Assembly: GCA_019635285.1 (NCBI GenBank)
Contig: JAHBZS010000033.1
Coordinates: 1-54,893 of the forward strand
Direction of reading: 5' to 3'
From: Rubrivivax sp.
Lineage (GTDB): Bacteria; Pseudomonadota; Gammaproteobacteria; Burkholderiales; Burkholderiaceae_C
Length of the DNA: 54,893 nt
A model generated the notes under the pieces. It saw only the letters and a program-made list of their open reading frames with translations, was not told where the DNA came from and did no database searches. Positions 26,652-33,991 of the stretch are shown piece after piece. The position numbers were made by a program, and so were the translations under genes. Position 1 is the first letter of the stretch. Every line of letters begins with the position of its first letter.

Positions 26652-27814
26652 ACACCGGCTCCGCCGCCGCGCCGCGCTGGGCGCTGCTTGCCGGCAACTT
26701 CGCCATCGGCTGCGGCGTCATGTCCACCGCCGGCGTGCTCAACGACATCGTGCGCTCGCTGCAGGTGTCGGTGGCACTGGGCGGGCAGCTGATCGGCGCG
26801 GCCGCGGTGGTCATGGCGCTGGGCTCGCCGCTGCTGGCGGGGTTGGTCAGCGGCTGGGACCGCCGCCGCCTGCTGGCCCTGGCGCTGCTGTGGGTCACCG
26901 TGGGGCACCTGCTGTGCGCGCTGGCCCCCGGCTATGTCACGCTGCTGGTGCTGCGCTGCGTGACCATGCTCGGCGCCGCGGCGTTCACGCCGCAGGCGGC
27001 CTCGGCGATCAGCGCGCTGGCGGCGCCGCACGAGCGCGGCCGCGCCATCACCTTCATCTTCCTGGGCTGGGCGGTGGCCTCGGTGCTGGGCATGCCGCTG
27101 ACGGCCTTCATCGGCGAGACCTGGGGCTGGCGCTGGTCCTTCGTCGGCATCGCCGCACTGTCGCTGGCCGCGGCGGTCGGCGTGTGGCGCGCACTGCCGC
27201 AAGGCATCCGCGCGCCGGCGCTGAGTCTGGCCGACTGGCGCGGCGTGCTCACGCACCCGGTGCTGATGGCCATCGTCGCCGTGACGGCGATGAGCAGCGC
27301 CGGGCAGTTCACGCTGTTCAGCTATTTCGCGCCCTTCTACAGCCAGGTGCTGGGCGCCAGCGCGGCGCAGATCAGCCTGCTCTTCCTGTGGTTCGGCGCG
27401 CTGGGGCTGGTGGGCAACGTGCTGCTGACGCGCGTCATCGACCGCGTGGGCGCGGCCAGCGCGGTGGCGCTGACGCTGGCCTGCATGGCCTTGTCGCTGG
27501 CCTGCTGGCCGCTGGCCACCGGCTTCACCAGCGCGCTGCTCGTCACCGCGCCCTGGGCGCTGGGTTGCTTCGCGTCCAACTCGGCGCAGCAGGCGCGGCT
27601 GGCGCTGGCCTCGCCGGCGCTGGCCACCGCGCTGATCTCGCTCAACTCGTCGGCCATGTACCTGGGGCACTTCGCCGGCTCGGCCAGCGGCGGCGCGATG
27701 ATCGCCGCCGCCGGCTATGCCGGGCTCAACTGGGTGGCACTGGCCTGGATGCTGGCGTCGCTGGGCACCAGCGTGTGGGCCGCCGGCCGGCTGCGCGCGC
27801 TTCAGCATGCCTGA
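26648..27814 (+). CDS. MFS transporter with a probable CTG start codon
   Basis: 388-residue major facilitator with about 12 membrane segments; it resembles arabinose-efflux-type permeases (DRRRLLALALLWVTVGHLL and the A-motif-like SGWDRRR). No ATG, GTG or TTG exists in frame upstream of the first membrane segment. The first ATG (26720) would remove half of it. CTG at 26648 overlaps the dehydrogenase stop (CTGA, the same geometry as the common ATGA) and has AAGG five to eight bases upstream. The exported compound is unknown. Confidence 0.8.
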   Translation: MNTGSAAAPRWALLAGNFAIGCGVMSTAGVLNDIVRSLQVSVALGGQLIGAAAVVMALGSPLLAGLVSGWDRRRLLALALLWVTVGHLLCALAPGYVTLLVLRCVTMLGAAAFTPQAASAISALAAPHERGRAITFIFLGWAVASVLGMPLTAFIGETWGWRWSFVGIAALSLAAAVGVWRALPQGIRAPALSLADWRGVLTHPVLMAIVAVTAMSSAGQFTLFSYFAPFYSQVLGASAAQISLLFLWFGALGLVGNVLLTRVIDRVGAASAVALTLACMALSLACWPLATGFTSALLVTAPWALGCFASNSAQQARLALASPALATALISLNSSAMYLGHFAGSASGGAMIAAAGYAGLNWVALAWMLASLGTSVWAAGRLRALQHA

Positions 27815-28373
27815 GCCGGCGCTGCGACGCCCGGCCACCTGGCTGGCCATGGCCTGGGTCTTCAACTGCCTGGCGCTGCAGGGCTTCGGCGGCGTGCTCG
27901 CCGTGGCGCAGCACGAGCTGGTGGAGCGCCAGCGCTGGATGACACGCGCGCAATTCCTGGAACTGCTGTCGCTGGGCCAGGTGCTGCCCGGGCCGAACAT
28001 CGTCAACATGGCCTTGATCCTCGGCGACCGCTTCTTCGGCTGGCGCGGCGCGCTGGCGTCGGTGGCCGGTCTGCTGGGCGTGCCGCTGCTCATCGTGCTG
28101 GCGCTGGCCACGCTGTACCGCCACACCATGGACCTGCCGATGGTCGCCGGCGCGCTGCGCGGCATGGGCGCGGTGGCCGCCGGGCTGGTCATCGGCACGG
28201 CGCTGAAGCTGGTGGGCACCTTGCGCGGCGGGCCGCTGGGCTGGCAGGGCGCGGCCGCCGTCGCCTTGCTGACCTTCGCTGCCATCGGCGTGCTGCGCTG
28301 GCCGATGGTCGGTGTGGTGCTGGGGCTCGGCGGCGCCGCGGTCGCCGCGGCCTGGTGGCGGCTCGGCAGATGA
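27807..28373 (+). CDS. chrA: Chromate transporter family protein, N-terminal-type half
   Basis: 188 residues, about five membrane segments, with the CHR motif FGGVLAVAQHELVERQRWMTRAQFLELLSLGQVLPGPNIVNMA. This is a short-chain CHR protein that would function as a pair with the next gene product. The ATG at 27807 overlaps the end of the MFS gene by eight bases. The family exports chromate by coupling to the proton-motive force, but many members have other or unknown substrates. Confidence 0.88.
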   Translation: MPEPALRRPATWLAMAWVFNCLALQGFGGVLAVAQHELVERQRWMTRAQFLELLSLGQVLPGPNIVNMALILGDRFFGWRGALASVAGLLGVPLLIVLALATLYRHTMDLPMVAGALRGMGAVAAGLVIGTALKLVGTLRGGPLGWQGAAAVALLTFAAIGVLRWPMVGVVLGLGGAAVAAAWWRLGR

Positions 28374-28927
28374 CGGGCCTCGTGTTCGGCGTGCACGGCC
28401 TGGAGTCGGGCGTGCTGCTGTCGCTGTTCCTGCACTTCGCCATGCTGTCGCTGCTGGGCGTGGGCGGCGCGATCACCGCCGCGCCCGACATGCAGCGCTA
28501 TCTGGTGGGCGAGTCCGGCTGGCTCAGCGACGCGCAGTTCACCAGTTCGGTGGCCATCGCCCAGGCGGCGCCTGGGCCGAACGTGCTGTTCGTCGCCGTG
28601 CTGGGCTGGAACGTCGCCGGCCTGAGCGGGGTGGTGGCCACCATGGCCGGCTGCCTGCTGCCGTCGACCGCGCTGGCGCTGGCCGTGTCGCGCTACGGCG
28701 AACGGCGCCGCGACTCGCGCGCGATGCGCGCCTTCCGCGCCGGCATGAGCCCGCTGACCTTGGGCCTGCTGCTGGCCACCGGCTGGGTGCTCACCGAGCC
28801 GGTGCGTGGCAGCACCGGCGCGATGCTGCTGGTGCCGCTGACCGCCCTGCTGCTGCTGAAGACGCGGCTCAGCCCGATCTGGCTGGTGGCCGGCGGCGCG
28901 CTGGCCGGCGCACTGGGCTGGGCTTGA
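28370..28927 (+). CDS. chrA: Chromate transporter family protein, C-terminal-type half
   Basis: 185 residues, about five membrane segments. The second CHR-domain motif reads LSLLGVGGAITAAPDMQRYLV with WLSDAQFTSSVAIAQAAPGPNV. The ATG overlaps the stop of the first half (ATGA), which guarantees equal synthesis of the two subunits. It ends 13 bases before the convergent DUF1854 gene. Confidence 0.88.
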   Translation: MTGLVFGVHGLESGVLLSLFLHFAMLSLLGVGGAITAAPDMQRYLVGESGWLSDAQFTSSVAIAQAAPGPNVLFVAVLGWNVAGLSGVVATMAGCLLPSTALALAVSRYGERRRDSRAMRAFRAGMSPLTLGLLLATGWVLTEPVRGSTGAMLLVPLTALLLLKTRLSPIWLVAGGALAGALGWA

Positions 28928-28940
28928 CGCCGGGCTGGGC

Positions 28941-29402
28941 CTAGAGAAAGCGCTCCAGCAGCCGCTTGGAGTGCCGGTCCAGCGCCAGCAGGTCGGCCAC
29001 GCGGAACTGCAGGCCCTGGCTGTCGGCGATGAGCAAGGTGCCGTGGCCGATGCGGCGGATGTCCTCCTCGCCCTTGAGCACGAAGCGCGTCGCCCCGCGG
29101 TCGGTGTCCACCGTCCAGGTGCTGGGCGTGGAGAAGCTGCTGACGCTGACCAGCCGGCGGATCTCGGGCACGAACTCGCGTGCGGCCAGTTCCTCCTCGA
29201 CCAGCGTGCGCTGCGCCGGCGGCAGGTCGGCCAGGCGGTCGACCCAGGCCAGCTCGCGCCCGGCCGCGCTGACCAGCGACAGCCCCTCGTCGGGCGCGCC
29301 GATGGGGAAGGCGCGCACCGGCACCACGCCTTCGTGCACCGTGCCGTCGGCGTCGGTCAGCACCAGGCGGCCGAAGGCGTTGCGCTGCAGCTGCAAGCTC
29401 AC
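28941..29402 (-). CDS. DUF1854 protein of the cyanophycin locus
   Basis: 153 residues. It begins LQLQRNAFGRLVLTDADGTVHEGVVPVRAFPI and contains LVSVSSFSTPSTWTVDTDRG and LKGEEDIRRI, the DUF1854 pattern. The molecular role is unknown. It is coupled by ATGA to the upstream ABC exporter and lies beside cyanophycin synthetase genes, the usual setting of this family. Confidence 0.85.
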   Translation of the reverse strand: MSLQLQRNAFGRLVLTDADGTVHEGVVPVRAFPIGAPDEGLSLVSAAGRELAWVDRLADLPPAQRTLVEEELAAREFVPEIRRLVSVSSFSTPSTWTVDTDRGATRFVLKGEEDIRRIGHGTLLIADSQGLQFRVADLLALDRHSKRLLERFL

Positions 29403-31690
29403 GGCAGCACCCCGCTGTGCACGGCAGCGTGCGTGCTGGCCGCCGCCGCCACCTGCGCGGCGATCACCGGCTCGGCGCCCTCCCCGCCCGCGTCGCCGCC
29501 GTCGACGCGGCGCGCCTGCGCCTCGTACAGCCGCCAGTAGGCGCCGTGCTGCTTGATCAGGGTGTCGTGCGGGCCGACTTCGACGATGCGGCCGGCATCC
29601 ATCACCACCAGCCGGTCAGCCTTGCGCAGGGTGGACAGCCGGTGCGCGATGGCGATGGTGGTGCGGCCCTTGACCAGGTTGTCCAGCGCCCTCTGGATCT
29701 CCTTCTCGGTCTCGGTGTCCACCGCCGACGTGGCTTCGTCCAGGATCAGGATCTTCGGGTCGATGAGCAGCGCGCGCGCGATGCTGATGCGCTGGCGCTC
29801 GCCGCCGGACAGCCCCTGGCCGCGCTCGCCGACCAGGCTGTCGTAGCCCTGCGGCAGGCGCAGGATGAACTCGTGCGCGTGCGCGGCGCGCGCCGCGGCG
29901 ACGATCTCGGCGCGCGTCGCGCCCGGCTTGCCGTAGGCGATGTTCTCGGCCACCGTGCCGAAGAAGAGGAACGGCTCCTGCAGCACCAGCCCGATGTGGC
30001 GCCGGTAGTCGGCCACGCCGAAGCGGCGCAGGTCGGTGCCGTCGACCAGGATCGCACCATCCGTCACGTCGTAGAAGCGGCAGATCAGGTTGACCAGCGT
30101 GCTCTTGCCGGAGCCGCTGTGGCCCACCAGGCCGATCATCTCGCCGGGGCGGATGTCCAAATCCAGGCCGCGGATGACGCTGCGGCTGCCGTAGCGGAAA
30201 CCCACGCCGCGCAGCTCGATGCGGCCCTGCAGCCGCTCGATCTTCACCGGCTGCGCCGGCTCGGGCACGTTGCTGACGTGGTCCAGGATATCGAAGATGC
30301 GCTTGGCGCCGGCCGCCGCTTTCTGCGTCACGCTGACGATGCGGCTCATCGAATCCAGCCGCGTGTAGAAGCGGCCGATGTAGGCGATGAAGGCGGTGAG
30401 CACGCCCACCGTGATGCGCCCGCGGCTGACCTGCCAGATGCCGAACGCCCAGACCACCAGCAGCCCCATGTCGGTGAGCAGCGACACGGTCGGCGAGAAC
30501 AGGCTCCAGGTCTTGTTCAGCTTGTCGTTGACCGCCAGGTTCAGCCGGTTGGCCTCCTTGAAGCGCGCCGCCTCGCGCCTTTCCTGCGCAAAGGCCTTGA
30601 CCACGCGGATGCCGGGGATGGTGTCGGCCAGCACGTTGGTCACGTCGCCCCAGACGCGGTCGATCTTCTCGAAACCGGTGCGCAGCCGGTCGCGCACCAC
30701 GTGGATCATCCAGGCGATGAAGGGCAGCGGCACCAAGGTGGCCAGCGCCAGCCCGGGGTCGATGGAGAACAGGATCACCGCCGTCATGCCGATCATCAGC
30801 ACGTCGGTGGCGAAGTCCAGTGCGTGCAGCGACAGGAACACCGAGATGCGGTCGGTCTCCGAGCCGATGCGCGCCATCAGGTCGCCGGTGCGCTTGGCGC
30901 CGAAATAGTCCAGGCTCAAGGACAGCAGGTGCTCGAAGGCGGCCGTGCGCAGGTCGGCGGCCATGCGCTCGGAGACCAGCGCCAGCAACCAGGTGCGCGC
31001 CCAACCCAGGCTCCAGGCCAGCAGCGCCGAGCCCAGCAGCCCGGTCAGCAGCCACATCACGTAGTACGGGTCGATACGCTGTCCGCCCTGAAACGGGATC
31101 AGCACCTTGTCCATCAGCGGGATGGTCAGGTACGGCGGTACCAGCGTGGCCGCGGTCGAGGCCAGGGTCAGCACAAACCCCAGGATCAGCTGGCGCTGGT
31201 ACGGCCGGGCAAAGCGCCCCAGCCGCAGCAGCACCCAGGTGGACGGCGGGCCCTGCGGCTCCGGAGCAGCCGGCTCATCGTCGGCGGGCTCGGCGGCCCC
31301 GTCCGACTGGCCCGCCAGGCGCGCCAGCTGGCGCTCGAAGGCGGCCACGAACTGCAGCGCCTGGGGGTCCACGCCCAGGGTGAAGCGCCAGCGCGCCAGC
31401 CGCTGCCGGGCGTCGCACAGCTCCAGGCTGCCGACGCCGGCATGGTCGGCGTGGCGCAGCTGCAGCCCCGGCGCCAGCGGCCAGGAGCGCCAGTCGCCAC
31501 CTGAGGTCCGGGCCAGCAGCCGGCGCTCGCTGAGCGCCAGCAGCCCCGGCAGGAAGCGCAACTGCTGATCCAGGTCAACCGCCAGGGCCGCCAGAACGTT
31601 CTCGTCGGCAGCCAGTTCCGCCTGAAGCTCGGTGCGCACCGCCTCCACCGGGTCGGCCGGCGCCTCGGGCACTGCAGAAAAGTTGGACAT
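29399..31690 (-). CDS. ABC exporter (fused permease-ATPase) of the cyanophycin locus
   Basis: 763 residues. An N-terminal cytoplasmic domain of about 150 residues (rich in Leu/Arg, ending in an acidic-Pro linker) precedes a six-helix ABC membrane domain (about 170-480). The ATPase follows, with GHSGSGKST near 523, LSGGERQRISIARAL near 630, ILILDEATSAVD and the H-loop IAIAHRLSTL. The start ATG 31690 (MSNFSAVPEAP) is preferred over an upstream in-frame codon at 31735. The transported material is unknown. Divergent from cphA', with 63 bases between. Confidence 0.88.
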   Translation of the reverse strand: MSNFSAVPEAPADPVEAVRTELQAELAADENVLAALAVDLDQQLRFLPGLLALSERRLLARTSGGDWRSWPLAPGLQLRHADHAGVGSLELCDARQRLARWRFTLGVDPQALQFVAAFERQLARLAGQSDGAAEPADDEPAAPEPQGPPSTWVLLRLGRFARPYQRQLILGFVLTLASTAATLVPPYLTIPLMDKVLIPFQGGQRIDPYYVMWLLTGLLGSALLAWSLGWARTWLLALVSERMAADLRTAAFEHLLSLSLDYFGAKRTGDLMARIGSETDRISVFLSLHALDFATDVLMIGMTAVILFSIDPGLALATLVPLPFIAWMIHVVRDRLRTGFEKIDRVWGDVTNVLADTIPGIRVVKAFAQERREAARFKEANRLNLAVNDKLNKTWSLFSPTVSLLTDMGLLVVWAFGIWQVSRGRITVGVLTAFIAYIGRFYTRLDSMSRIVSVTQKAAAGAKRIFDILDHVSNVPEPAQPVKIERLQGRIELRGVGFRYGSRSVIRGLDLDIRPGEMIGLVGHSGSGKSTLVNLICRFYDVTDGAILVDGTDLRRFGVADYRRHIGLVLQEPFLFFGTVAENIAYGKPGATRAEIVAAARAAHAHEFILRLPQGYDSLVGERGQGLSGGERQRISIARALLIDPKILILDEATSAVDTETEKEIQRALDNLVKGRTTIAIAHRLSTLRKADRLVVMDAGRIVEVGPHDTLIKQHGAYWRLYEAQARRVDGGDAGGEGAEPVIAAQVAAAASTHAAVHSGVLP

Positions 31691-31753
31691 GAAGATCGAG
31701 ATCGACGCCGACTGGGCGGCGCGATTCTCCCCCAAGCATCACCGCCCCCGACG

Positions 31754-33991
31754 ATGGCCAAGAAGAACGACATCCAGCTGCTGCGCATCAACTACCTGCG
31801 CGGCCCCAACCTCTGGACCTACCGCTCCGCCCTGGAAACCTGGCTGGACCTGGGCGAGCTGGAGGACTGGCCGTCGAACACCCTGCCGGGCCTGAACCAG
31901 CGCCTGTGCGCCTGGCTGCCGGCGCTGGCCGAGCACCACTGCGGCGTCGGCGAGCGCGGCGGCTTCTTGCAGCGGCTGGAGGAAGGCACCTGGTGCGGCC
32001 ACGTGCTGGAACACGTGGTCATCGAGCTGCTCAACCTTGCGGGCATGCCCACCGGCTTCGGCCAGACGCGCAGCACCAGCCGGCGCGGCGTCTACCGCAT
32101 GGTCTTCCGGGCGCGCGACGAGCAGGTGGCGCGCACCGCGCTGGCCGAAGGCCACCGCCTGCTGATGTGCGCCATCAACGACGAGCCCTTCGACGTGGCC
32201 GCCGCGGTGACCGCGGTGCGCGACAAGCTCGACGACTGCTACCTCGGCCCCAGCACCGCGGCCATCGTCGGCGCCGCCACCGACCGGCGCATCCCGCACA
32301 TCCGGCTGAACGACGGCAACCTGGTGCAGCTGGGCCACGGCAAGCGCCAGCGGCGCATCTGGACGGCCGAGACCGACCTGACCAGCGCCATCGCCGAGGG
32401 CATCGCCGGCGACAAGGACCTGACCAAGCAGCTGCTGCGCTCGGTGGGCGTGCCGGTGCCCGAAGGCCAGCTGGCGGCTAGCCCGGCCGAAGCCTGGGAG
32501 GCGGCGCAGGACATCGGCCTGCCGGTGGTCGTCAAGCCCACCGACGGCAACCACGGCCGCGGCGTGACCTTGGACCTGAACACGCAGGCCGAGGTCGACG
32601 CCGCCTGGGCCCTGGCCGACCGGCACGGCAGCGAGGTGCTGGTCGAGCGCTACGTGCGCGGCGACGAGCACCGGCTGCTGGTGGTCGGCGGCAAGGTGGT
32701 GGCCGCGGCGCGTGGCGAGGCCGCCTGGGTCACCGGCGACGGCCGCAGCAGCGTGCGCGAGCTCATCGACCTGCAGATCAACTGCGACCCGCGCCGCGGC
32801 ATCACCGAGGACTTCCCGCTCAACCGCATCGTCATCGAGGAAGACGACGTGGTGCAGGCCGACCTGCAGCGCCTGGGGCTGACGGCCGACAGCGTGCCGG
32901 CCGCCGGCCGCCGCGTGCTCATCCAGCGCAACGGCAACGTGGCCATCGACTGCACCGACGAGGTCCACCCCGAGGTGGCGCACCTGGTGTCGCTGGCCGC
33001 GCGCACCGTGGGCCTGGACATCGCCGGCGTGGACGTGGTGGCCGAGGACATCTCCCGGCCGCTGCACGCCCAGGGCGGCGCGGTGGTCGAGGTCAACGCC
33101 GGCCCGGGCCTGCTGATGCACCTGCGGCCGGCCGAAGGCACGCCGCAACCGGTGGGCCGCGCCATCGTCGACCACCTGTTCCCCGATGCCGACGAGACCG
33201 GCCGCATCCCCATCGTCGGCGTCGCCGGCTCGCGCCACGGCGCGCAGATCGCGCGCCTGGTGGCCTGGGTGCTGCAGTTCGGCGGCCGCCACGTCGGCCT
33301 GGCCTGCCGCGACGGGCTGTTCCTGGACCGGCGCCGCGTCGACCCCGGCGACTGTACGCACTGGGAAGCCGGCCGCCGCCTGCTCATCAACCGCAACGTC
33401 GAGGCCGCGGTGTTCGAGAACGACGCCGCGGCGATCCTCAACGACGGCCTGCCCTACGACCGCTGCACCGTGGGCATCGTCACCGACCTGGACGGCCTCG
33501 AGGCGCTGGCACCCCACGACGTGCACGACACCGACCAGATGCTGAAGGTGCTGCGCACCCAGGTCGACGTGGTGCTGTCCGACGGCACCGCGGTGCTCAA
33601 CGGCGGCGACGCCCGCGTCGCCGGCCTGGGCCGGCTGTGCGACGGCGGCGTGATCCTCTATGCGCTGGACGAGCACGCGCCGGCCATCGTCGAGCAGCGT
33701 GCCGCGGGCGGGCGCACGGTGTTCCTGCGCGAGGCCGGCTGCGTGCTGGCCGAAGGCAGCAGCGAGACCCTGCTGACGCGACTGGAACCGCTGGCCGCGC
33801 CGGCCCAGGTGCTGGCGCCCGAAGCGCTGCTGGCGGCGGTGGCCGCCGCCTGGGCGATGGGCGTGGAGCCCGACCTGATCGCCGCCGGCGTGCAGACCTT
33901 CGGCCCGGTGCCCGCGGCCGTGACGCTGCCCACCGTGCCCACCGCGCCTTCGGCCCCGCGCTCGCCCAGCGAAGACAGGAAGAACGACTGA
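31754..33991 (+). CDS. cphA': Cyanophycin synthetase-like protein CphA'
   Basis: 745 residues. The N-terminal domain begins LLRINYLRGPNLWTYRSALETWLDLG. A complete ATP-grasp domain (about 200-470) shows VVVKPTDGNHGRGV and VVEVNAGPGLLMHL. The C-terminal Mur-ligase-like domain has lost its P-loop: GVAGSRHGAQ stands where GTNGKTT is expected (about residue 486). Only one ATP site should work, as in CphA2-type enzymes that polymerise beta-Asp-Arg dipeptides (family knowledge; application here is inference). The stop overlaps the cphA start (TGATG). Confidence 0.88.
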   Translation: MAKKNDIQLLRINYLRGPNLWTYRSALETWLDLGELEDWPSNTLPGLNQRLCAWLPALAEHHCGVGERGGFLQRLEEGTWCGHVLEHVVIELLNLAGMPTGFGQTRSTSRRGVYRMVFRARDEQVARTALAEGHRLLMCAINDEPFDVAAAVTAVRDKLDDCYLGPSTAAIVGAATDRRIPHIRLNDGNLVQLGHGKRQRRIWTAETDLTSAIAEGIAGDKDLTKQLLRSVGVPVPEGQLAASPAEAWEAAQDIGLPVVVKPTDGNHGRGVTLDLNTQAEVDAAWALADRHGSEVLVERYVRGDEHRLLVVGGKVVAAARGEAAWVTGDGRSSVRELIDLQINCDPRRGITEDFPLNRIVIEEDDVVQADLQRLGLTADSVPAAGRRVLIQRNGNVAIDCTDEVHPEVAHLVSLAARTVGLDIAGVDVVAEDISRPLHAQGGAVVEVNAGPGLLMHLRPAEGTPQPVGRAIVDHLFPDADETGRIPIVGVAGSRHGAQIARLVAWVLQFGGRHVGLACRDGLFLDRRRVDPGDCTHWEAGRRLLINRNVEAAVFENDAAAILNDGLPYDRCTVGIVTDLDGLEALAPHDVHDTDQMLKVLRTQVDVVLSDGTAVLNGGDARVAGLGRLCDGGVILYALDEHAPAIVEQRAAGGRTVFLREAGCVLAEGSSETLLTRLEPLAAPAQVLAPEALLAAVAAAWAMGVEPDLIAAGVQTFGPVPAAVTLPTVPTAPSAPRSPSEDRKND

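Noticed and set aside
26720-27814. MFS gene starting at ATG 26720
   Set aside because: This would delete half of the first membrane segment, while coding sequence clearly continues upstream to 26648.
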